DNA from: JBFMEX01 sp040752215
Lineage (GTDB): Bacteria > Pseudomonadota > Alphaproteobacteria > Rhizobiales > Hyphomicrobiaceae
Direction of reading: 5' to 3'
DNA: 46,476 nt
Assembly: GCA_040752215.1 (NCBI GenBank)
Contig: JBFMEX010000019.1
Span: 1-46,476 of the forward strand
Shown here: one piece after another, positions 15,234 through 24,026 of the stretch
Position numbering within the stretch: position 1 is the stretch's first letter
How the letters are laid out: each line of letters starts with the position of its first letter
Notes under the pieces: model-generated
Told to the model about the DNA's origin: nothing
The model's database searches: none
The model's input: the letters and a program-made list of their open reading frames with translations, nothing else
Made by a program: the position numbers and the translations under genes

Positions 15234-15250
15234 GCGCAACATCGTTGCGC
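15234..15250. promoter_or_regulatory. Palindrome upstream of Lrp-family gene
   Basis: A perfect inverted repeat GCGCAAC-ATC-GTTGCGC centred 63 bases before the regulator start at 15305. Lrp/AsnC proteins commonly repress their own genes through such palindromes, so this is a candidate autoregulatory operator. A TTGTCC at 15215-15220 could be the -35 box, which would place the palindrome over the -10 region. Confidence 0.45.
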
Positions 15251-15304
15251 CGGGCGGCTCTCGAGTTCGAGCCGGCCGGGGACGCCGCCCGACCGGATCT
15301 ATAG

Positions 15305-15787
15305 ATGCCGCATGTGCTCGACGCCATCGACTGGCGCATTCTCAAGGAGCTGATGGCCGACGGCCGCATGACCAATGTGGCTCTGGCCGCCCGCGTCGGG
15401 CTTTCGCCGCCGCCCTGCCTGCGCCGCGTGCGGGCGCTGGAGGAGGCGGGGCTGATCCAGGCCTATACCGCGGTGGTCGACGAGGCGGCGCTCGGCTTCG
15501 CGATCACCGCCTTCGCGATGGTCGGCCTGCACAACCAGGCCGAATCCGACCTCCGCGCGTTCGAGAACCGAGTACTCGCCTGGCCGCTGGTGCGCGAGGC
15601 GCACATGCTGTCGGGCGAGAGCGACTACATGTTGCGCTGCGTCGCGCCGGATCTGCCCGCATTCCAGGAGTTCGTGCTCGGCGAGCTTACCGCAGCGCCG
15701 AACGTCGCCAGCGTCAAGACGTTCCTCACCATTCGCCGCGCCAAGCGCGAGCCGGGCGTACCGGCTCGGACCGTTGGCAGCGATTAG
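15305..15787 (+). CDS. Lrp/AsnC family transcriptional regulator
   Basis: 160-residue feast/famine-type regulator. The N-terminal winged helix-turn-helix covers residues 4-60 (LDAIDWRILKELMADGRMTN, then LAARVGLSPPPCLRRVRALE as the recognition part, and GLIQAYTAVVD). The C-terminal RAM domain from about 70 contains FAMVGLHN, the ligand-pocket stretch VREAHMLSGESDYMLRCVAP, and the end SVKTFLTIRRAKRE. These proteins form octamers that sense amino acids. The start gives the canonical LDxIDxRIL opening. A palindrome lies 55 bases upstream. The target genes are unknown; alanine dehydrogenase at 43139 is a usual Lrp target but is far away. Confidence 0.93.
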   Translation: MPHVLDAIDWRILKELMADGRMTNVALAARVGLSPPPCLRRVRALEEAGLIQAYTAVVDEAALGFAITAFAMVGLHNQAESDLRAFENRVLAWPLVREAHMLSGESDYMLRCVAPDLPAFQEFVLGELTAAPNVASVKTFLTIRRAKREPGVPARTVGSD

Positions 15788-15923
15788 GATTGCAGAGGGC
15801 GCATTGACATACCTCAAAGACGGTACGATCCGCAGCTGGCCAGCTGGCAGGGTCGGCGAGCTGCTCGCCGCGTGCTGCAATCGACGCCGGGCGGGGCGGA
15901 GCTTGGAGAGGGAGCATTCGTCG

Positions 15924-16451
15924 ATGCAGACCTGGACCGCCCGGTTGCGACTTGGCCTCGTAGCTGCCCTGTTGCCGGCGCCGGCAGTCGCCGCCGAGCC
16001 CGACCTCGTCGCCCGACTGACGGCGGCCGTGGACGGTGCGCCACCCTGCTACGCGCGCTCCTACGGCACGCTCCATCTCGACGCGCATCCGCGCCAGATG
16101 GTGGAGAGCGTTGCCGTGACGGCGCGATCGGCCGCGCCGAGTGCCGAGCAGGGCCGCCACGAGCTGCTATTCGCAGTCAAGTTCAAGCAGCAGCCGCGCT
16201 GGTATCGCAAGGCCGGGCTCTGTGTTGCCGAGGCCGGGCAGCTGGCCTGCCGGCTGGAAGGCGACGCCGGCAGCGCGGTTATCGCCACCCTGGGACAGAA
16301 GGGGCTCAGGGTCGACACCGGTCCGAAAGGCATCGGTGTGGATGGGCCGGATGGCAGCCTCGTCGGAGTCGGTGGCGAGGTCAGCGACGATCGGGTCTTT
16401 TTCCTGCACGCGAGCCCGCGCTCGGTCTGCCTCGCGGCCTCTGGCGAGTAG
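15924..16451 (+). CDS. Hypothetical exported protein
   Basis: 175 residues with a signal peptide (RLRLGLVAALLPAPAVAA-E, about 1-24). The mature part contains four cysteines (PPCYARSY, GLCVAEAGQLACRLEG, SVCLAASG) and a strand-rich middle (HELLFAVKFKQ, RVFFLHASPRS), and is rich in glycine around GLRVDTGPKGIGVDGPDGS. A purine-rich GGAGAGGGAG at 15905-15914 serves as ribosome-binding site. No known domain recognised. The stop lies five bases from the stop of the convergent metallo-hydrolase gene. Confidence 0.75.
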   Translation: MQTWTARLRLGLVAALLPAPAVAAEPDLVARLTAAVDGAPPCYARSYGTLHLDAHPRQMVESVAVTARSAAPSAEQGRHELLFAVKFKQQPRWYRKAGLCVAEAGQLACRLEGDAGSAVIATLGQKGLRVDTGPKGIGVDGPDGSLVGVGGEVSDDRVFFLHASPRSVCLAASGE

Positions 16452-16456
16452 CCGCC

Positions 16457-17302
16457 CTACTCCAGGACACGCGGGTGGAGCTCCGGCACGACCATCACCG
16501 TGCGCCGCTCTGGGAGGGTCCCGGTCGAGACCTCGATGGTCGCCCCGTCGTTGAAGGCGACCTCGAACGACTGTGCGAGCCGCATCAGGAACGCGCGCAA
16601 GGTCGGCGAGCCGAAATAGTGCATCGGCAGCACGATCCGCGCCTTCAAGAGATCGAGCACCTCGATCATGCTCGACTGCGCCATGGTGAAGGCGCCGTCG
16701 ACAGGCACCATGACCACGTCGAGCTGGCCGATCTCGGCCAGATGGTCGACGCCGAGCGTGTGGTGGAGATGGCCGAGGTGGCCGATGCACAGCCCCGCCA
16801 GCTCGAAGATGAAGATCGAGTTGCCGTCCTTTTCGACCAGCCCCTCCGGCGCCCGGATGTCGGTCGGCACGTTGCGGACGCGGATGTCGCCGAGCGTGAG
16901 GTCGTGGCGCGCCGGCCCGGTCGCGTCGCCCCAGCCCTTGAGTATGTGGGGAATACGGGGGTCGGGAACGGGAGTGTAGTGGGTGATGTGGGCGTGGTTC
17001 ATGGTCACGACGTCGGGCGGGCGGCCGGGCCCCGCGGGCCCGAAGTAGTCGGTGGCGATGACCACGCCAGCCGGACTCTCGATGCGGAACGTGGCGTGGC
17101 CGACGAAGGTGATGCGGACAACTTGTTCGGTGGCAGTCCTCGCGGGCGCGGTCGCCACGGGCACGATTGGCGCCGGGCCCTTGGCGACGGCGGCACAGCG
17201 GCTCGCAGTCAGGGCGTCCACCGTTGCGCCCGGGCCGGTGGCGAGCCACAGGATTGCGGCCAGCAGCAGGCGGACGGTCACCACTCGACGCGCTCGCGAC
17301 AT
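16457..17302 (-). CDS. Exported metallo-beta-lactamase-fold hydrolase
   Basis: 281 residues. An N-terminal hydrophobic segment 1-30 (RARRVVTVRLLLAAILWLATG) is a signal peptide or anchor. The core begins at VVRITFVGHATFRIESPAGV, the opening of the UlaG/YtnP-like branch of the MBL superfamily. Metal-binding candidates are MNHAHITHY, where THAHxDH would be classical but the third position is changed; GHLGHLHHTL; the aspartate in VVMVPVDGAF; and the late histidine in LPMHYFGS. The fold is clear; activity with the altered HxHxxH site (HAHITH) is plausible since all three histidines remain. Start chosen at the first residue before the signal segment. Substrate unknown. Confidence 0.85.
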   Translation of the reverse strand: MSRARRVVTVRLLLAAILWLATGPGATVDALTASRCAAVAKGPAPIVPVATAPARTATEQVVRITFVGHATFRIESPAGVVIATDYFGPAGPGRPPDVVTMNHAHITHYTPVPDPRIPHILKGWGDATGPARHDLTLGDIRVRNVPTDIRAPEGLVEKDGNSIFIFELAGLCIGHLGHLHHTLGVDHLAEIGQLDVVMVPVDGAFTMAQSSMIEVLDLLKARIVLPMHYFGSPTLRAFLMRLAQSFEVAFNDGATIEVSTGTLPERRTVMVVPELHPRVLE

Positions 17303-17417
17303 GGCTCGACTCCGATCCTGCCCCGCGCGCATCGAGCGCCGGGCAAGGCGGCAGCAGGGTGACCGGCGCGCGGCCCCGGCGCAAGAGGTGCAGCGATCGG
17401 TCGGCCGGGGGCGCGTG

Positions 17418-17897
17418 CTACTTCCACTCGACCTTGAGCACCTCGTAGGAGCGGGCACCCTTGGGCGTCGTCACCTCGGCGCTGTCGCCCTTCGACTTGC
17501 CGATCAGGGCGCGCGCGATGGGGCTCGAGATCGAGATTCGCCCCTCGCGCACGTTGGCTTCCAGATCGCCGACGATCTGATACTTGACCTTCTCGTCGGT
17601 GTCCTCGTCGACCAGCGTGACGGTGGCGCCGAACTTGATCGTGCTGCCGGACATCGAGGCAGGGTCGATGATGTCGGCGCGGCTGATCTTGTCCTCGAGC
17701 TCGGCGACCTTGGCCTCGTTGAGGCCCTGCGCCTCCTTGGCGGCATGGTACTCGGCATTCTCGCTGAGATCCCCGTGCGAGCGCGCCTCGGCGATGGCCT
17801 GGATGATGCGCGGACGCTCCTCCGATTTCAGGCGATGCAGCTCGGCCTCCAGCTTCTTGTAGCCGTCCTGCGTCATCGGAACCCGTTCCATCGACAT
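17418..17897 (-). CDS. greA: Transcription elongation factor GreA
   Basis: 159-residue factor that enters the RNA polymerase secondary channel and stimulates cleavage of backtracked RNA. The N-terminal coiled coil (KLEAELHRLKSEERPRIIQA) carries the functional tip in ARSHGDLSENAEYHAAKEAQ with the essential acidic residues. The C-terminal FKBP-like domain includes GATVTLVDEDTDEKVKYQIV, SISSPIARALIGKSKGD and YEVLKVEW. A GGGAG lies ten bases before the first ATG (17897); the second ATG two codons later gives the commoner MERVPMT start. It follows carB on the same strand with a 110-base gap, an arrangement frequent in alphaproteobacteria. Confidence 0.97.
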   Translation of the reverse strand: MSMERVPMTQDGYKKLEAELHRLKSEERPRIIQAIAEARSHGDLSENAEYHAAKEAQGLNEAKVAELEDKISRADIIDPASMSGSTIKFGATVTLVDEDTDEKVKYQIVGDLEANVREGRISISSPIARALIGKSKGDSAEVTTPKGARSYEVLKVEWK

Positions 17898-18007
17898 CGC
17901 TTAAAGTCTCCCACTTGGCCCGGCTCGATGCGCCGGTCCATTGTCGAAACGTCTCTCACACTCGCGTGGAGCCCCGGCCTCAGGATGGACTGGGTCCGGC
18001 TCGAGGA

Positions 18008-21000
18008 TCAAGAAGGGCGGCGCGCATATTGTTGCAGCGGTGCGACAGTCAGGGTCCCCGCCTTGAACGCTTTGATCGCCCGCGTCACCGCGACCGCACC
18101 AGCGAAAGTTGTATAATACGGAATATGGTGAAGCAAGGCCGTGCGCCGGATGTCCTTTGAATCGGCCAGCGCCTTGGCACCTTCGGTGGTGTTGAAAACG
18201 AGCGCGACGTGGCCGTTCTTCATCGCATCGACAATGTGCGGGCGGCCTTCCAGGACTTTGTTGACGACTTCGCATTGAACGCCGTTTACCTCAAGATGGC
18301 GCTTGGTGCCGCGGGTGGCGATGACGCGGAACCCCATGCCGACCAGCTCCTTCAGCGGCGCCACCATGCGGTCCTTGTCGCTGTCCTTGACCGAGACGAA
18401 TACCGTGCCGGCGGTCGGCAGCGTCTGCCCCGCGCCGAGCTGGCTCTTGCCGAACGCGAGCGCGAAGTCGCGGTCGATGCCCATCACCTCGCCGGTCGAG
18501 CGCATCTCGGGGCCGAGAATCGGGTCGACGCCGGGAAAGCGGGCGAACGGGAACACCGCCTCCTTGACCGCGATGTGGTCGAGCGCGGTGCGCGCGAGGC
18601 CGAAGCCAGCGAGCGGCTCTCCGGCCATGATGCGGGCGGCGATGGACGCCACCGACACGCCGATCACCTTGGCGACGAAGGGGACCGTGCGGGAGGCACG
18701 CGGGTTGACCTCGAGGATGTAGACCGTGCCGTCTTTGATCGCGAACTGGACATTCATCAGGCCCACCACGCCGAGCGCCATCGCCAGCTCGCGCGCTTGG
18801 CGCTCCAGCTCGGCGACGACGCCGGCCTCGAGCGAGTGCGGCGGCAGTGAGCAGGCGGAATCACCCGAATGGATGCCGGCTTCCTCGATGTGCTCCATGA
18901 TGCCGGCGACGAACGTGTCCGTGCCGTCGCAAAGGCAGTCGACGTCGACCTCGACCGCGTCGGACAGATAGCGGTCGATCAGCAGCGGGCGCTTGGTCGA
19001 GACGACCAGCTCCGACGGGCTGGCCAACGTCGCCGACAGGCGGGCGATGTAGCGGTCGATCTCGGCCCCGTCGTGGACGATCTCCATCGCCCTTCCACCG
19101 AGCACGTAGGACGGGCGGATGACGACCGGATAGCCAATTCCGTCGGCGACCGCGCGCGCCTCTCCGGGCGTGCGGGCGATGCCGCTCTCCGGCTGTTTCA
19201 GGCCGAGCTTGTCGATCAGCGCCTTGAAGCGGTCGCGGTCCTCGGCGAGGTCGATGGCGTCGGGGGAGGTGCCGAGGATCGGAATGCCCGCCTCCTCCAG
19301 GCCCTGCGCCAGCTTGAGCGGCGTCTGGCCGCCGAACTGTACGATCACGCCTACCAGCGTGCCGTGCGACTGCTCTCTCGTCAGGATCGCCAGCACGTCC
19401 TCGACCGTCAGCGGCTCGAAATACAGCCGGTCCGAGGTGTCGTAGTCGGTCGAGACCGTCTCCGGATTGCAATTGACCATGATGGTCTCGAATCCGGTCT
19501 CGGTCAGCGCGAAGCAGGCGTGGCAGCAGCAGTAGTCGAACTCGATGCCCTGACCGATCCGGTTCGGGCCACCGCCCAGAATGACGATCTTCCTGCGGCT
19601 GGACGGTTCGGCCTCGCACGCCGGCGCGCCGGTGAGCCCGCTCTCGTAGGTGGAGTACATGTAGGCCGTCGGCGAGGCGAACTCGGCGGCGCAGGTGTCG
19701 ATGCGCTTGAACACGGGGGTGACGCCGGCCGCAAGACGCAGGCTGCGCACCTCGGTCTCGCTCGCGCCGACGAGCCGGGCGAGGCGGGCATCCGAAAACC
19801 CGAGCGCCTTCAGCTGCCGGAGCGCTCGGGGCGAGGAGGGCAAGCCGTGCGCCCTGACGCGCGCCTCCGCGTCGACGATCTCCTGCAGGCGGGCCAGGAA
19901 CCAGGGGTCGATGCGGCAGAACGCGTGCACCGTCTCGTGGTCGACGCCGAGGCGCAGCGCTTGGGTGACCTTGAGCAGGCGGTCGGGCGTCGGCTGGGAG
20001 AGCGCGGCACGGATCACGTTCTTGTCGTCGCCGGTGCCGAGACCTTCGAGCATCACGTCGTCGAGGCCGGTCAAGCCGGTCTCCAGCGAGCGCAGCGCCT
20101 TCTGCAGGCTTTCCGCGAACGTGCGCCCGATCGCCATCGCCTCGCCGACCGACTTCATCGAGGTGGTGAGGGTGGGATCGGCGCCGGCGAACTTCTCGAA
20201 CGCGAAGCGCGGGATCTTGGTGACCACGTAATCGATGGTCGGCTCGAACGAGGCCGGAGTGGCGCCGCCGGTGATGTCGTTGGCCAGCTCGTCGAGGGTG
20301 TAGCCGACGGCGAGGCGGGCGGCGACCTTGGCAATCGGGAAGCCGGTCGCCTTGGAGGCGAGGGCGGAGGAGCGCGACACGCGCGGGTTCATCTCGATGA
20401 CGACGAGGCGCCCGTCGGCGGGGTTGACGGCGAACTGTACGTTGGAGCCGCCGGTCTCGACGCCAATCTCGCGCAGCACGCTGATCGAGGCGTCGCGCAT
20501 GATCTGGTACTCTTTGTCGGTCAGCGTCAGCGCCGGGGCGACGGTGATCGAATCGCCGGTGTGCACGCCCATCGGATCGACGTTCTCGATAGAGCACACG
20601 ATGATGCAGTTGTCCGCGCGGTCGCGGACCACCTCCATCTCGAATTCCTTCCAGCCGAGCACGCTCTCCTCGACCAGCACCTGCCTGGTCGGCGACGCGT
20701 CGAGCCCGCGCTCGATGATCTCGAAGAACTCCTCGCGGTTGTAGGCGATGCCGCCGCCGGTGCCGCCCAGGGTGAACGACGGCCGAATGATCGCCGGAAG
20801 GCCGACGAACTCGAGCGCGCCGACCGCCTCCATGCGGTCGTGGGCGAGCATCGAGCGCGGTGTCTCGAGTCCGATCTTCTTCATCGCCTCGCGGAACAGC
20901 TGGCGGTCCTCGGCCTTGTCGATTGCCTCTGCGTTGGCGCCGATCAGCTCGACGCCGAGCGCGGCGAGCACGCCCTGCCTGTGCAACGCGAGCGCAGTGT

Positions 21001-21307
21001 TGAGCGCGGTCTGACCGCCCATGGTCGGCAGCACGACGAGCTTGTCGTCGGGGCGCTGGCGGCGCTCCTCGGCGATGATCTTGGCGACGATCTCAGGCGT
21101 GATCGGCTCGACGTAAGTGGCATCGGCGATCTCCGGATCGGTCATTATCGTCGCCGGATTGGAGTTGACCAGCACGATTCTGTAGCCCTCGGCCTTCAAT
21201 GCCCTGCAGGCCTGGGTGCCGGAATAATCGAACTCGCACGCCTGGCCGATGACGATGGGCCCGGCGCCGATGATCAGGATGGTCTGGATGTCGTCTCTTT
21301 TCGGCAT
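18008..21307 (-). CDS. carB: Carbamoyl-phosphate synthase large subunit
   Basis: 1099-residue ATP-grasp enzyme making carbamoyl phosphate from bicarbonate, ammonia (delivered by CarA) and two ATP, for arginine and pyrimidine synthesis. The two homologous halves are evident: IGAGPIVIGQACEFDYSGTQ at the start and LGGGPNRIGQGIEFDYCCCH at about residue 570, each followed by an ATP-grasp domain (RPSFTLGGTGGG and RPSYVLGGRAME). The C-terminal MGS-like allosteric domain starts near FVSVKDSDKD and contains IATRGTKRHLE. The start at 21307 gives MPKRDDIQTILIIGAGPI, the family N-terminus; an ATG seven codons upstream is unlikely. carA lies 2.7 kb upstream, separated by three genes. A palindromic repeat sits 69 bases before the start. 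Confidence 0.98.
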   Translation of the reverse strand: MPKRDDIQTILIIGAGPIVIGQACEFDYSGTQACRALKAEGYRIVLVNSNPATIMTDPEIADATYVEPITPEIVAKIIAEERRQRPDDKLVVLPTMGGQTALNTALALHRQGVLAALGVELIGANAEAIDKAEDRQLFREAMKKIGLETPRSMLAHDRMEAVGALEFVGLPAIIRPSFTLGGTGGGIAYNREEFFEIIERGLDASPTRQVLVEESVLGWKEFEMEVVRDRADNCIIVCSIENVDPMGVHTGDSITVAPALTLTDKEYQIMRDASISVLREIGVETGGSNVQFAVNPADGRLVVIEMNPRVSRSSALASKATGFPIAKVAARLAVGYTLDELANDITGGATPASFEPTIDYVVTKIPRFAFEKFAGADPTLTTSMKSVGEAMAIGRTFAESLQKALRSLETGLTGLDDVMLEGLGTGDDKNVIRAALSQPTPDRLLKVTQALRLGVDHETVHAFCRIDPWFLARLQEIVDAEARVRAHGLPSSPRALRQLKALGFSDARLARLVGASETEVRSLRLAAGVTPVFKRIDTCAAEFASPTAYMYSTYESGLTGAPACEAEPSSRRKIVILGGGPNRIGQGIEFDYCCCHACFALTETGFETIMVNCNPETVSTDYDTSDRLYFEPLTVEDVLAILTREQSHGTLVGVIVQFGGQTPLKLAQGLEEAGIPILGTSPDAIDLAEDRDRFKALIDKLGLKQPESGIARTPGEARAVADGIGYPVVIRPSYVLGGRAMEIVHDGAEIDRYIARLSATLASPSELVVSTKRPLLIDRYLSDAVEVDVDCLCDGTDTFVAGIMEHIEEAGIHSGDSACSLPPHSLEAGVVAELERQARELAMALGVVGLMNVQFAIKDGTVYILEVNPRASRTVPFVAKVIGVSVASIAARIMAGEPLAGFGLARTALDHIAVKEAVFPFARFPGVDPILGPEMRSTGEVMGIDRDFALAFGKSQLGAGQTLPTAGTVFVSVKDSDKDRMVAPLKELVGMGFRVIATRGTKRHLEVNGVQCEVVNKVLEGRPHIVDAMKNGHVALVFNTTEGAKALADSKDIRRTALLHHIPYYTTFAGAVAVTRAIKAFKAGTLTVAPLQQYARRPS

Positions 21308-21375
21308 GACGGGGCGGGTTCTAGGCACGTTTGTCCGGCTTTACCGACAAACGCTGCCTAGACTCTCTGGTTGCT

Positions 21376-21423
21376 GCAGCTTCTCGTCCGAAAACCGGTC
21401 AGGACCACTTTTCGGGAAGCTGC
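21376..21423. repeat. Rhizobiales-type palindromic intergenic repeat
   Basis: 48-base imperfect palindrome upstream of carB. Outer arms GCAGCTTC (21376-21383) and GAAGCTGC (21416-21423) are perfectly complementary, as are inner arms CCGAAAA (21388-21394) and TTTTCGG (21409-21415), around CCGGT..CCAC. The layout matches a palindrome family I associate with Rhizobiales intergenic spaces. As it is transcribed or lies at the carB promoter, an effect on carB expression is possible but not shown. Confidence 0.7.
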
Positions 21424-21552
21424 ATAGATGAGGGCGGCCGGTTTGGCTATAGCCCGGCCCCACTCTGCGCAGGAAACGGGCCGCAGCGGTGCAGGCGTGC
21501 GGCAGGCCCGAGGGGACGGACCAGGAATGGAGCGGGCGGGGAGGGCCCGGGG

Positions 21553-22179
21553 TCAGTTGGCGGCAGGCGGCTCGATCCGGATGTCCTGCGCGTAGCTGTA
21601 GACGGTCTTGTGGAACGGCTTCTCCGGCCGGCCGCGGGGGGCGGCAATGTCGCGCATCGGCAGCCCGATGATCGGGTGCACGTAGAGAATGCGCTCCGGG
21701 GTGCCCTCGGGAGGGGCAACCTTCTTGCCCGTAGGCAGCACTGTGCGATCGTCGCGCCGATAGGCGATGAGTTCCTCACCGTCGACGGTGACCTTGCCCA
21801 GACACTCGTAGTCGGCGAGCTCCTTCGGTGCCTCGACGACGGTGGCGAGCATGCGGTCGCGCAGCTCGTTCATGTCGGCCTGCGGCAGCTGCTCCCAGTC
21901 GCGTCCTGGTCCCTTGATCCAGGCCTTTGAGCCGATCAGGATCGTCTCTATGGCGTGCGGCTCCAGCACCGCCTTGACGATCTGGTGCATGCGGTCGGGC
22001 AGCACGTACGCCATCTCGATGCGGATCGGGCCCTTCTCGTTCACGGTCGAGGTGGTGGCGCGGTAGGCACTGGCCTTGCGCTGGCGGTCGAGCGCCGCGG
22101 AGACCTCCTCCCGGCAATCGGCGAGCGCGGGCAGGGCGATCGAGCCCAGGAAAGGCAGGGCAAGGATAAGGCGGCGCAT
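21553..22179 (-). CDS. Hypothetical exported protein, LolA-like
   Basis: 208 residues with a signal peptide (MRRLILALPFLGSIALPALA-D). The mature protein has strands such as KGPIRIEMAYVLPDRMHQIV, HAIETILIGSKAWIKGPGR and VTVDGEELIAYRRDD, and an amphipathic start; the order (binding-type concave sheet, then ILYVHPIIGLPMRD) resembles proteins with the LolA/LolB-like lipoprotein-carrier fold. One disulfide pair is possible (DCREEV and DYECLG). The start was chosen at the signal peptide; the frame extends 141 bases further upstream without support. Downstream of the ChaN-like gene on the same strand. Fold assignment is tentative. Confidence 0.7.
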   Translation of the reverse strand: MRRLILALPFLGSIALPALADCREEVSAALDRQRKASAYRATTSTVNEKGPIRIEMAYVLPDRMHQIVKAVLEPHAIETILIGSKAWIKGPGRDWEQLPQADMNELRDRMLATVVEAPKELADYECLGKVTVDGEELIAYRRDDRTVLPTGKKVAPPEGTPERILYVHPIIGLPMRDIAAPRGRPEKPFHKTVYSYAQDIRIEPPAAN

Positions 22180-22277
22180 CGCGGGAGCTCCGTCGTGGAG
22201 ATTGATGCCCGTCCCGGCCGACGGGCGATCACCGGGAACATATGGCCGAGAAGCGCGGCAATTGCGAGCCCGCAGGA

Positions 22278-23372
22278 TCAACCCTGGCGCCTCGGCGCGC
22301 GGCGACGCATCTCGGCGCACGGGTCCTCCCGCTCGGCGCGGGGGGTGAAGATCACGTAATCGGCGGCCGGCGTCCCCTGCGGGCTGCGCGGCAGATACGC
22401 CTCGGGATCGGTGCGTGCCTCGTCCACCTCGATCAGCAGCACCGCGGCGACCGGGCGGGTCGGATCGCGTTGGCGCACATACCAGGGCGCGCCACGGTCG
22501 GTGCGGGCGTGGCCGTTGCCGATCAGCATGACGGCGGCCCGGTGCCCCACCGCTGCCTGGAGCGCGGCGTCGGCGAGATAGGCGTCACGCACGCGCTGGG
22601 AGAAGACCATACCTTCAAGTGCGCTCGCCGGCAGCATGCCGCAGTGACTGTCCTCGATCTCGCGCAGCATGGCCTGGTCCTGATCCGTGCCGAGGGATGT
22701 CGTAAGCGCCAGCCGTGTGCGCTCTGCCGCAGTCAGGGCGGCGACGCCTTGACGGGCGGCCGTGCGGACGAGGTCCCGCGGGCCGTCGCCGGCGACGAGC
22801 GGATAGCCGCCGTCCAGCGCCGCCTCGAGCAAGGGCCCGTAAGGATACTTCGACCACCCGCTGCGATCCCACGAGATGGCGCCGAGTAGCGCGTCCATGC
22901 TCCGCTTCTCGGCGGGCAGAGCCTCGAAAGCCTCGATCTCGGGTTGCTGGTCGGCGCGCAGTTGCTCGAGCACCAGGCCGGGAGGTGGTGCGGACCCGGA
23001 AAGCTGGCGCAGCAGGATGCCTCGCAAGCGATGGTGGACGGGATTGTCGTGCACCTCGCCGAGCACGAGGATGCCGCCGGCGGCGACGAGGGCGGCCATA
23101 TCGCGGCGGATCAGCGTCTCCCCACTACAGGCGCCGGCTTCGGCCGCGGCGGCGCGGCTCGGGTGGGCCGGATCGGTCGCGTAGAACGCGAGACACAGCG
23201 GATGCGAGCAGGCGACCGCGCCGCCCTCCGAGGCGGAAAGCTGCGCGGCGATCGGCGGTGGTGCGCCGGGGCACGCACCGGCGGCGGAGGCGGCATGGGG
23301 CATGGCGATCGCGATGAGCCCGGTAACCGCACCGCGTGCGAGCCTAGCCGATACGATGCGGAATGCGTCCAT
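22278..23372 (-). CDS. ChaN-like haem-binding family exported protein
   Basis: 364-residue exported protein with the ChaN domain (PF04187 type). Signal peptide about 1-30. The domain shows GGILVLGEVHDNPVHHRLRG near residue 100 and, in the C-terminal half, AAVMLIGNGHARTDRGAPWY, the paired EH/GHxR motifs typical of ChaN and related proteins; ChaN of Campylobacter binds haem. Helical segments QAMLREIEDSHCGMLP and GMVFSQRVRDAYLAD lie between. Six cysteines in the N-terminal and C-terminal flanks could form disulfides. The ATG overlaps the TAA of the Uma2 gene (TAATG), implying coupled translation. I see no lipobox, so it is probably soluble periplasmic. Confidence 0.83.
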   Translation of the reverse strand: MDAFRIVSARLARGAVTGLIAIAMPHAASAAGACPGAPPPIAAQLSASEGGAVACSHPLCLAFYATDPAHPSRAAAAEAGACSGETLIRRDMAALVAAGGILVLGEVHDNPVHHRLRGILLRQLSGSAPPPGLVLEQLRADQQPEIEAFEALPAEKRSMDALLGAISWDRSGWSKYPYGPLLEAALDGGYPLVAGDGPRDLVRTAARQGVAALTAAERTRLALTTSLGTDQDQAMLREIEDSHCGMLPASALEGMVFSQRVRDAYLADAALQAAVGHRAAVMLIGNGHARTDRGAPWYVRQRDPTRPVAAVLLIEVDEARTDPEAYLPRSPQGTPAADYVIFTPRAEREDPCAEMRRRAPRRQG

Positions 23373-23971
23373 TACTGGAGCCCGAGTGCCGCCAGCGACA
23401 GGCTCAGCGCCGGCAGCAGTGTCGGGGTCAGCGCTGTCGGCGCGGGGTGCATGGCCACGCTCCCATACCCTTCCGCCGACGGTGCGAGATGCACTGTCGT
23501 CTCCAGCGTGTTGGCGTCGATCACCCAGTACTCGCGCACGCCGAGACGGGCATAGACCCGAGCCTTGATGCCCGTGTCGTAGCGCAGGCTCGGGTCCGCT
23601 ACGTCGATGATGAGCAGGACGTGCTCGGGTGCCACAACCGGAGTTTCGTGGCCCTTCGGGAATAGAATGAAGTCAGGCTCCAGGTAGCGATCGCCGCCGG
23701 GGCGCCAACCCAGCTCGATCGATAGACGCACATCTTCCGGCAGAAGCCGGCCGATCCAGTCGATCAGCTCGGACTTGAGCTTCACGTGCCGGTTGCCCTT
23801 TGGCGACATCGGGACCAGCTCCCCCCCGATCAGCTCGACACGATCGTCCTCGGCCAAGATGCCGGCCTCGATCAAGCTATCGAAGGCGGCAAGCGACCAC
23901 CTGAGCCGCGGTAGTCCCTCGGCTTCTTGGCTCGTGGGGAGACTCTCAAGTCGAGATCGAAACTCATTCAT
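23372..23971 (-). CDS. Uma2 family (DUF820) putative endonuclease
   Basis: 199-residue member of the Uma2 family, a PD-(D/E)XK nuclease-like fold common as many copies in cyanobacteria and scattered elsewhere. Visible motifs: GILAEDDRVELIGGELVPMSPKG at 37-59, YLEPDFILF with Asp100, VLLIIDVADPSLRYDTGIKA, where the second acidic residue is Asp rather than the usual Glu, Lys136, and ARLGVREYWVIDA. The fold and catalytic set look complete. Biological role unknown; defence and repair have been proposed for the family. It overlaps the ChaN-like gene by one base and lies 55 bases downstream of carA. Confidence 0.88.
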   Translation of the reverse strand: MNEFRSRLESLPTSQEAEGLPRLRWSLAAFDSLIEAGILAEDDRVELIGGELVPMSPKGNRHVKLKSELIDWIGRLLPEDVRLSIELGWRPGGDRYLEPDFILFPKGHETPVVAPEHVLLIIDVADPSLRYDTGIKARVYARLGVREYWVIDANTLETTVHLAPSAEGYGSVAMHPAPTALTPTLLPALSLSLAALGLQ

Positions 23972-24026
23972 GAATGCAGCATAGCCCCGAACAGGGCCGA
24001 AATGAAGCCGAGCGCCTGGAGCGAGG

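Noticed and set aside
21307..21328. Upstream ATG (21328) as carB start
   Set aside because: Adds seven residues not found in CarB; MPKRDDIQ at 21307 is the usual beginning.
18869..21361. Long open frame of 830 codons on the strand opposite carB
   Set aside because: It mirrors carB codon by codon, has an Arg/Asp/Gly/His-biased composition typical of antisense frames in GC-rich DNA, and shows no domain.
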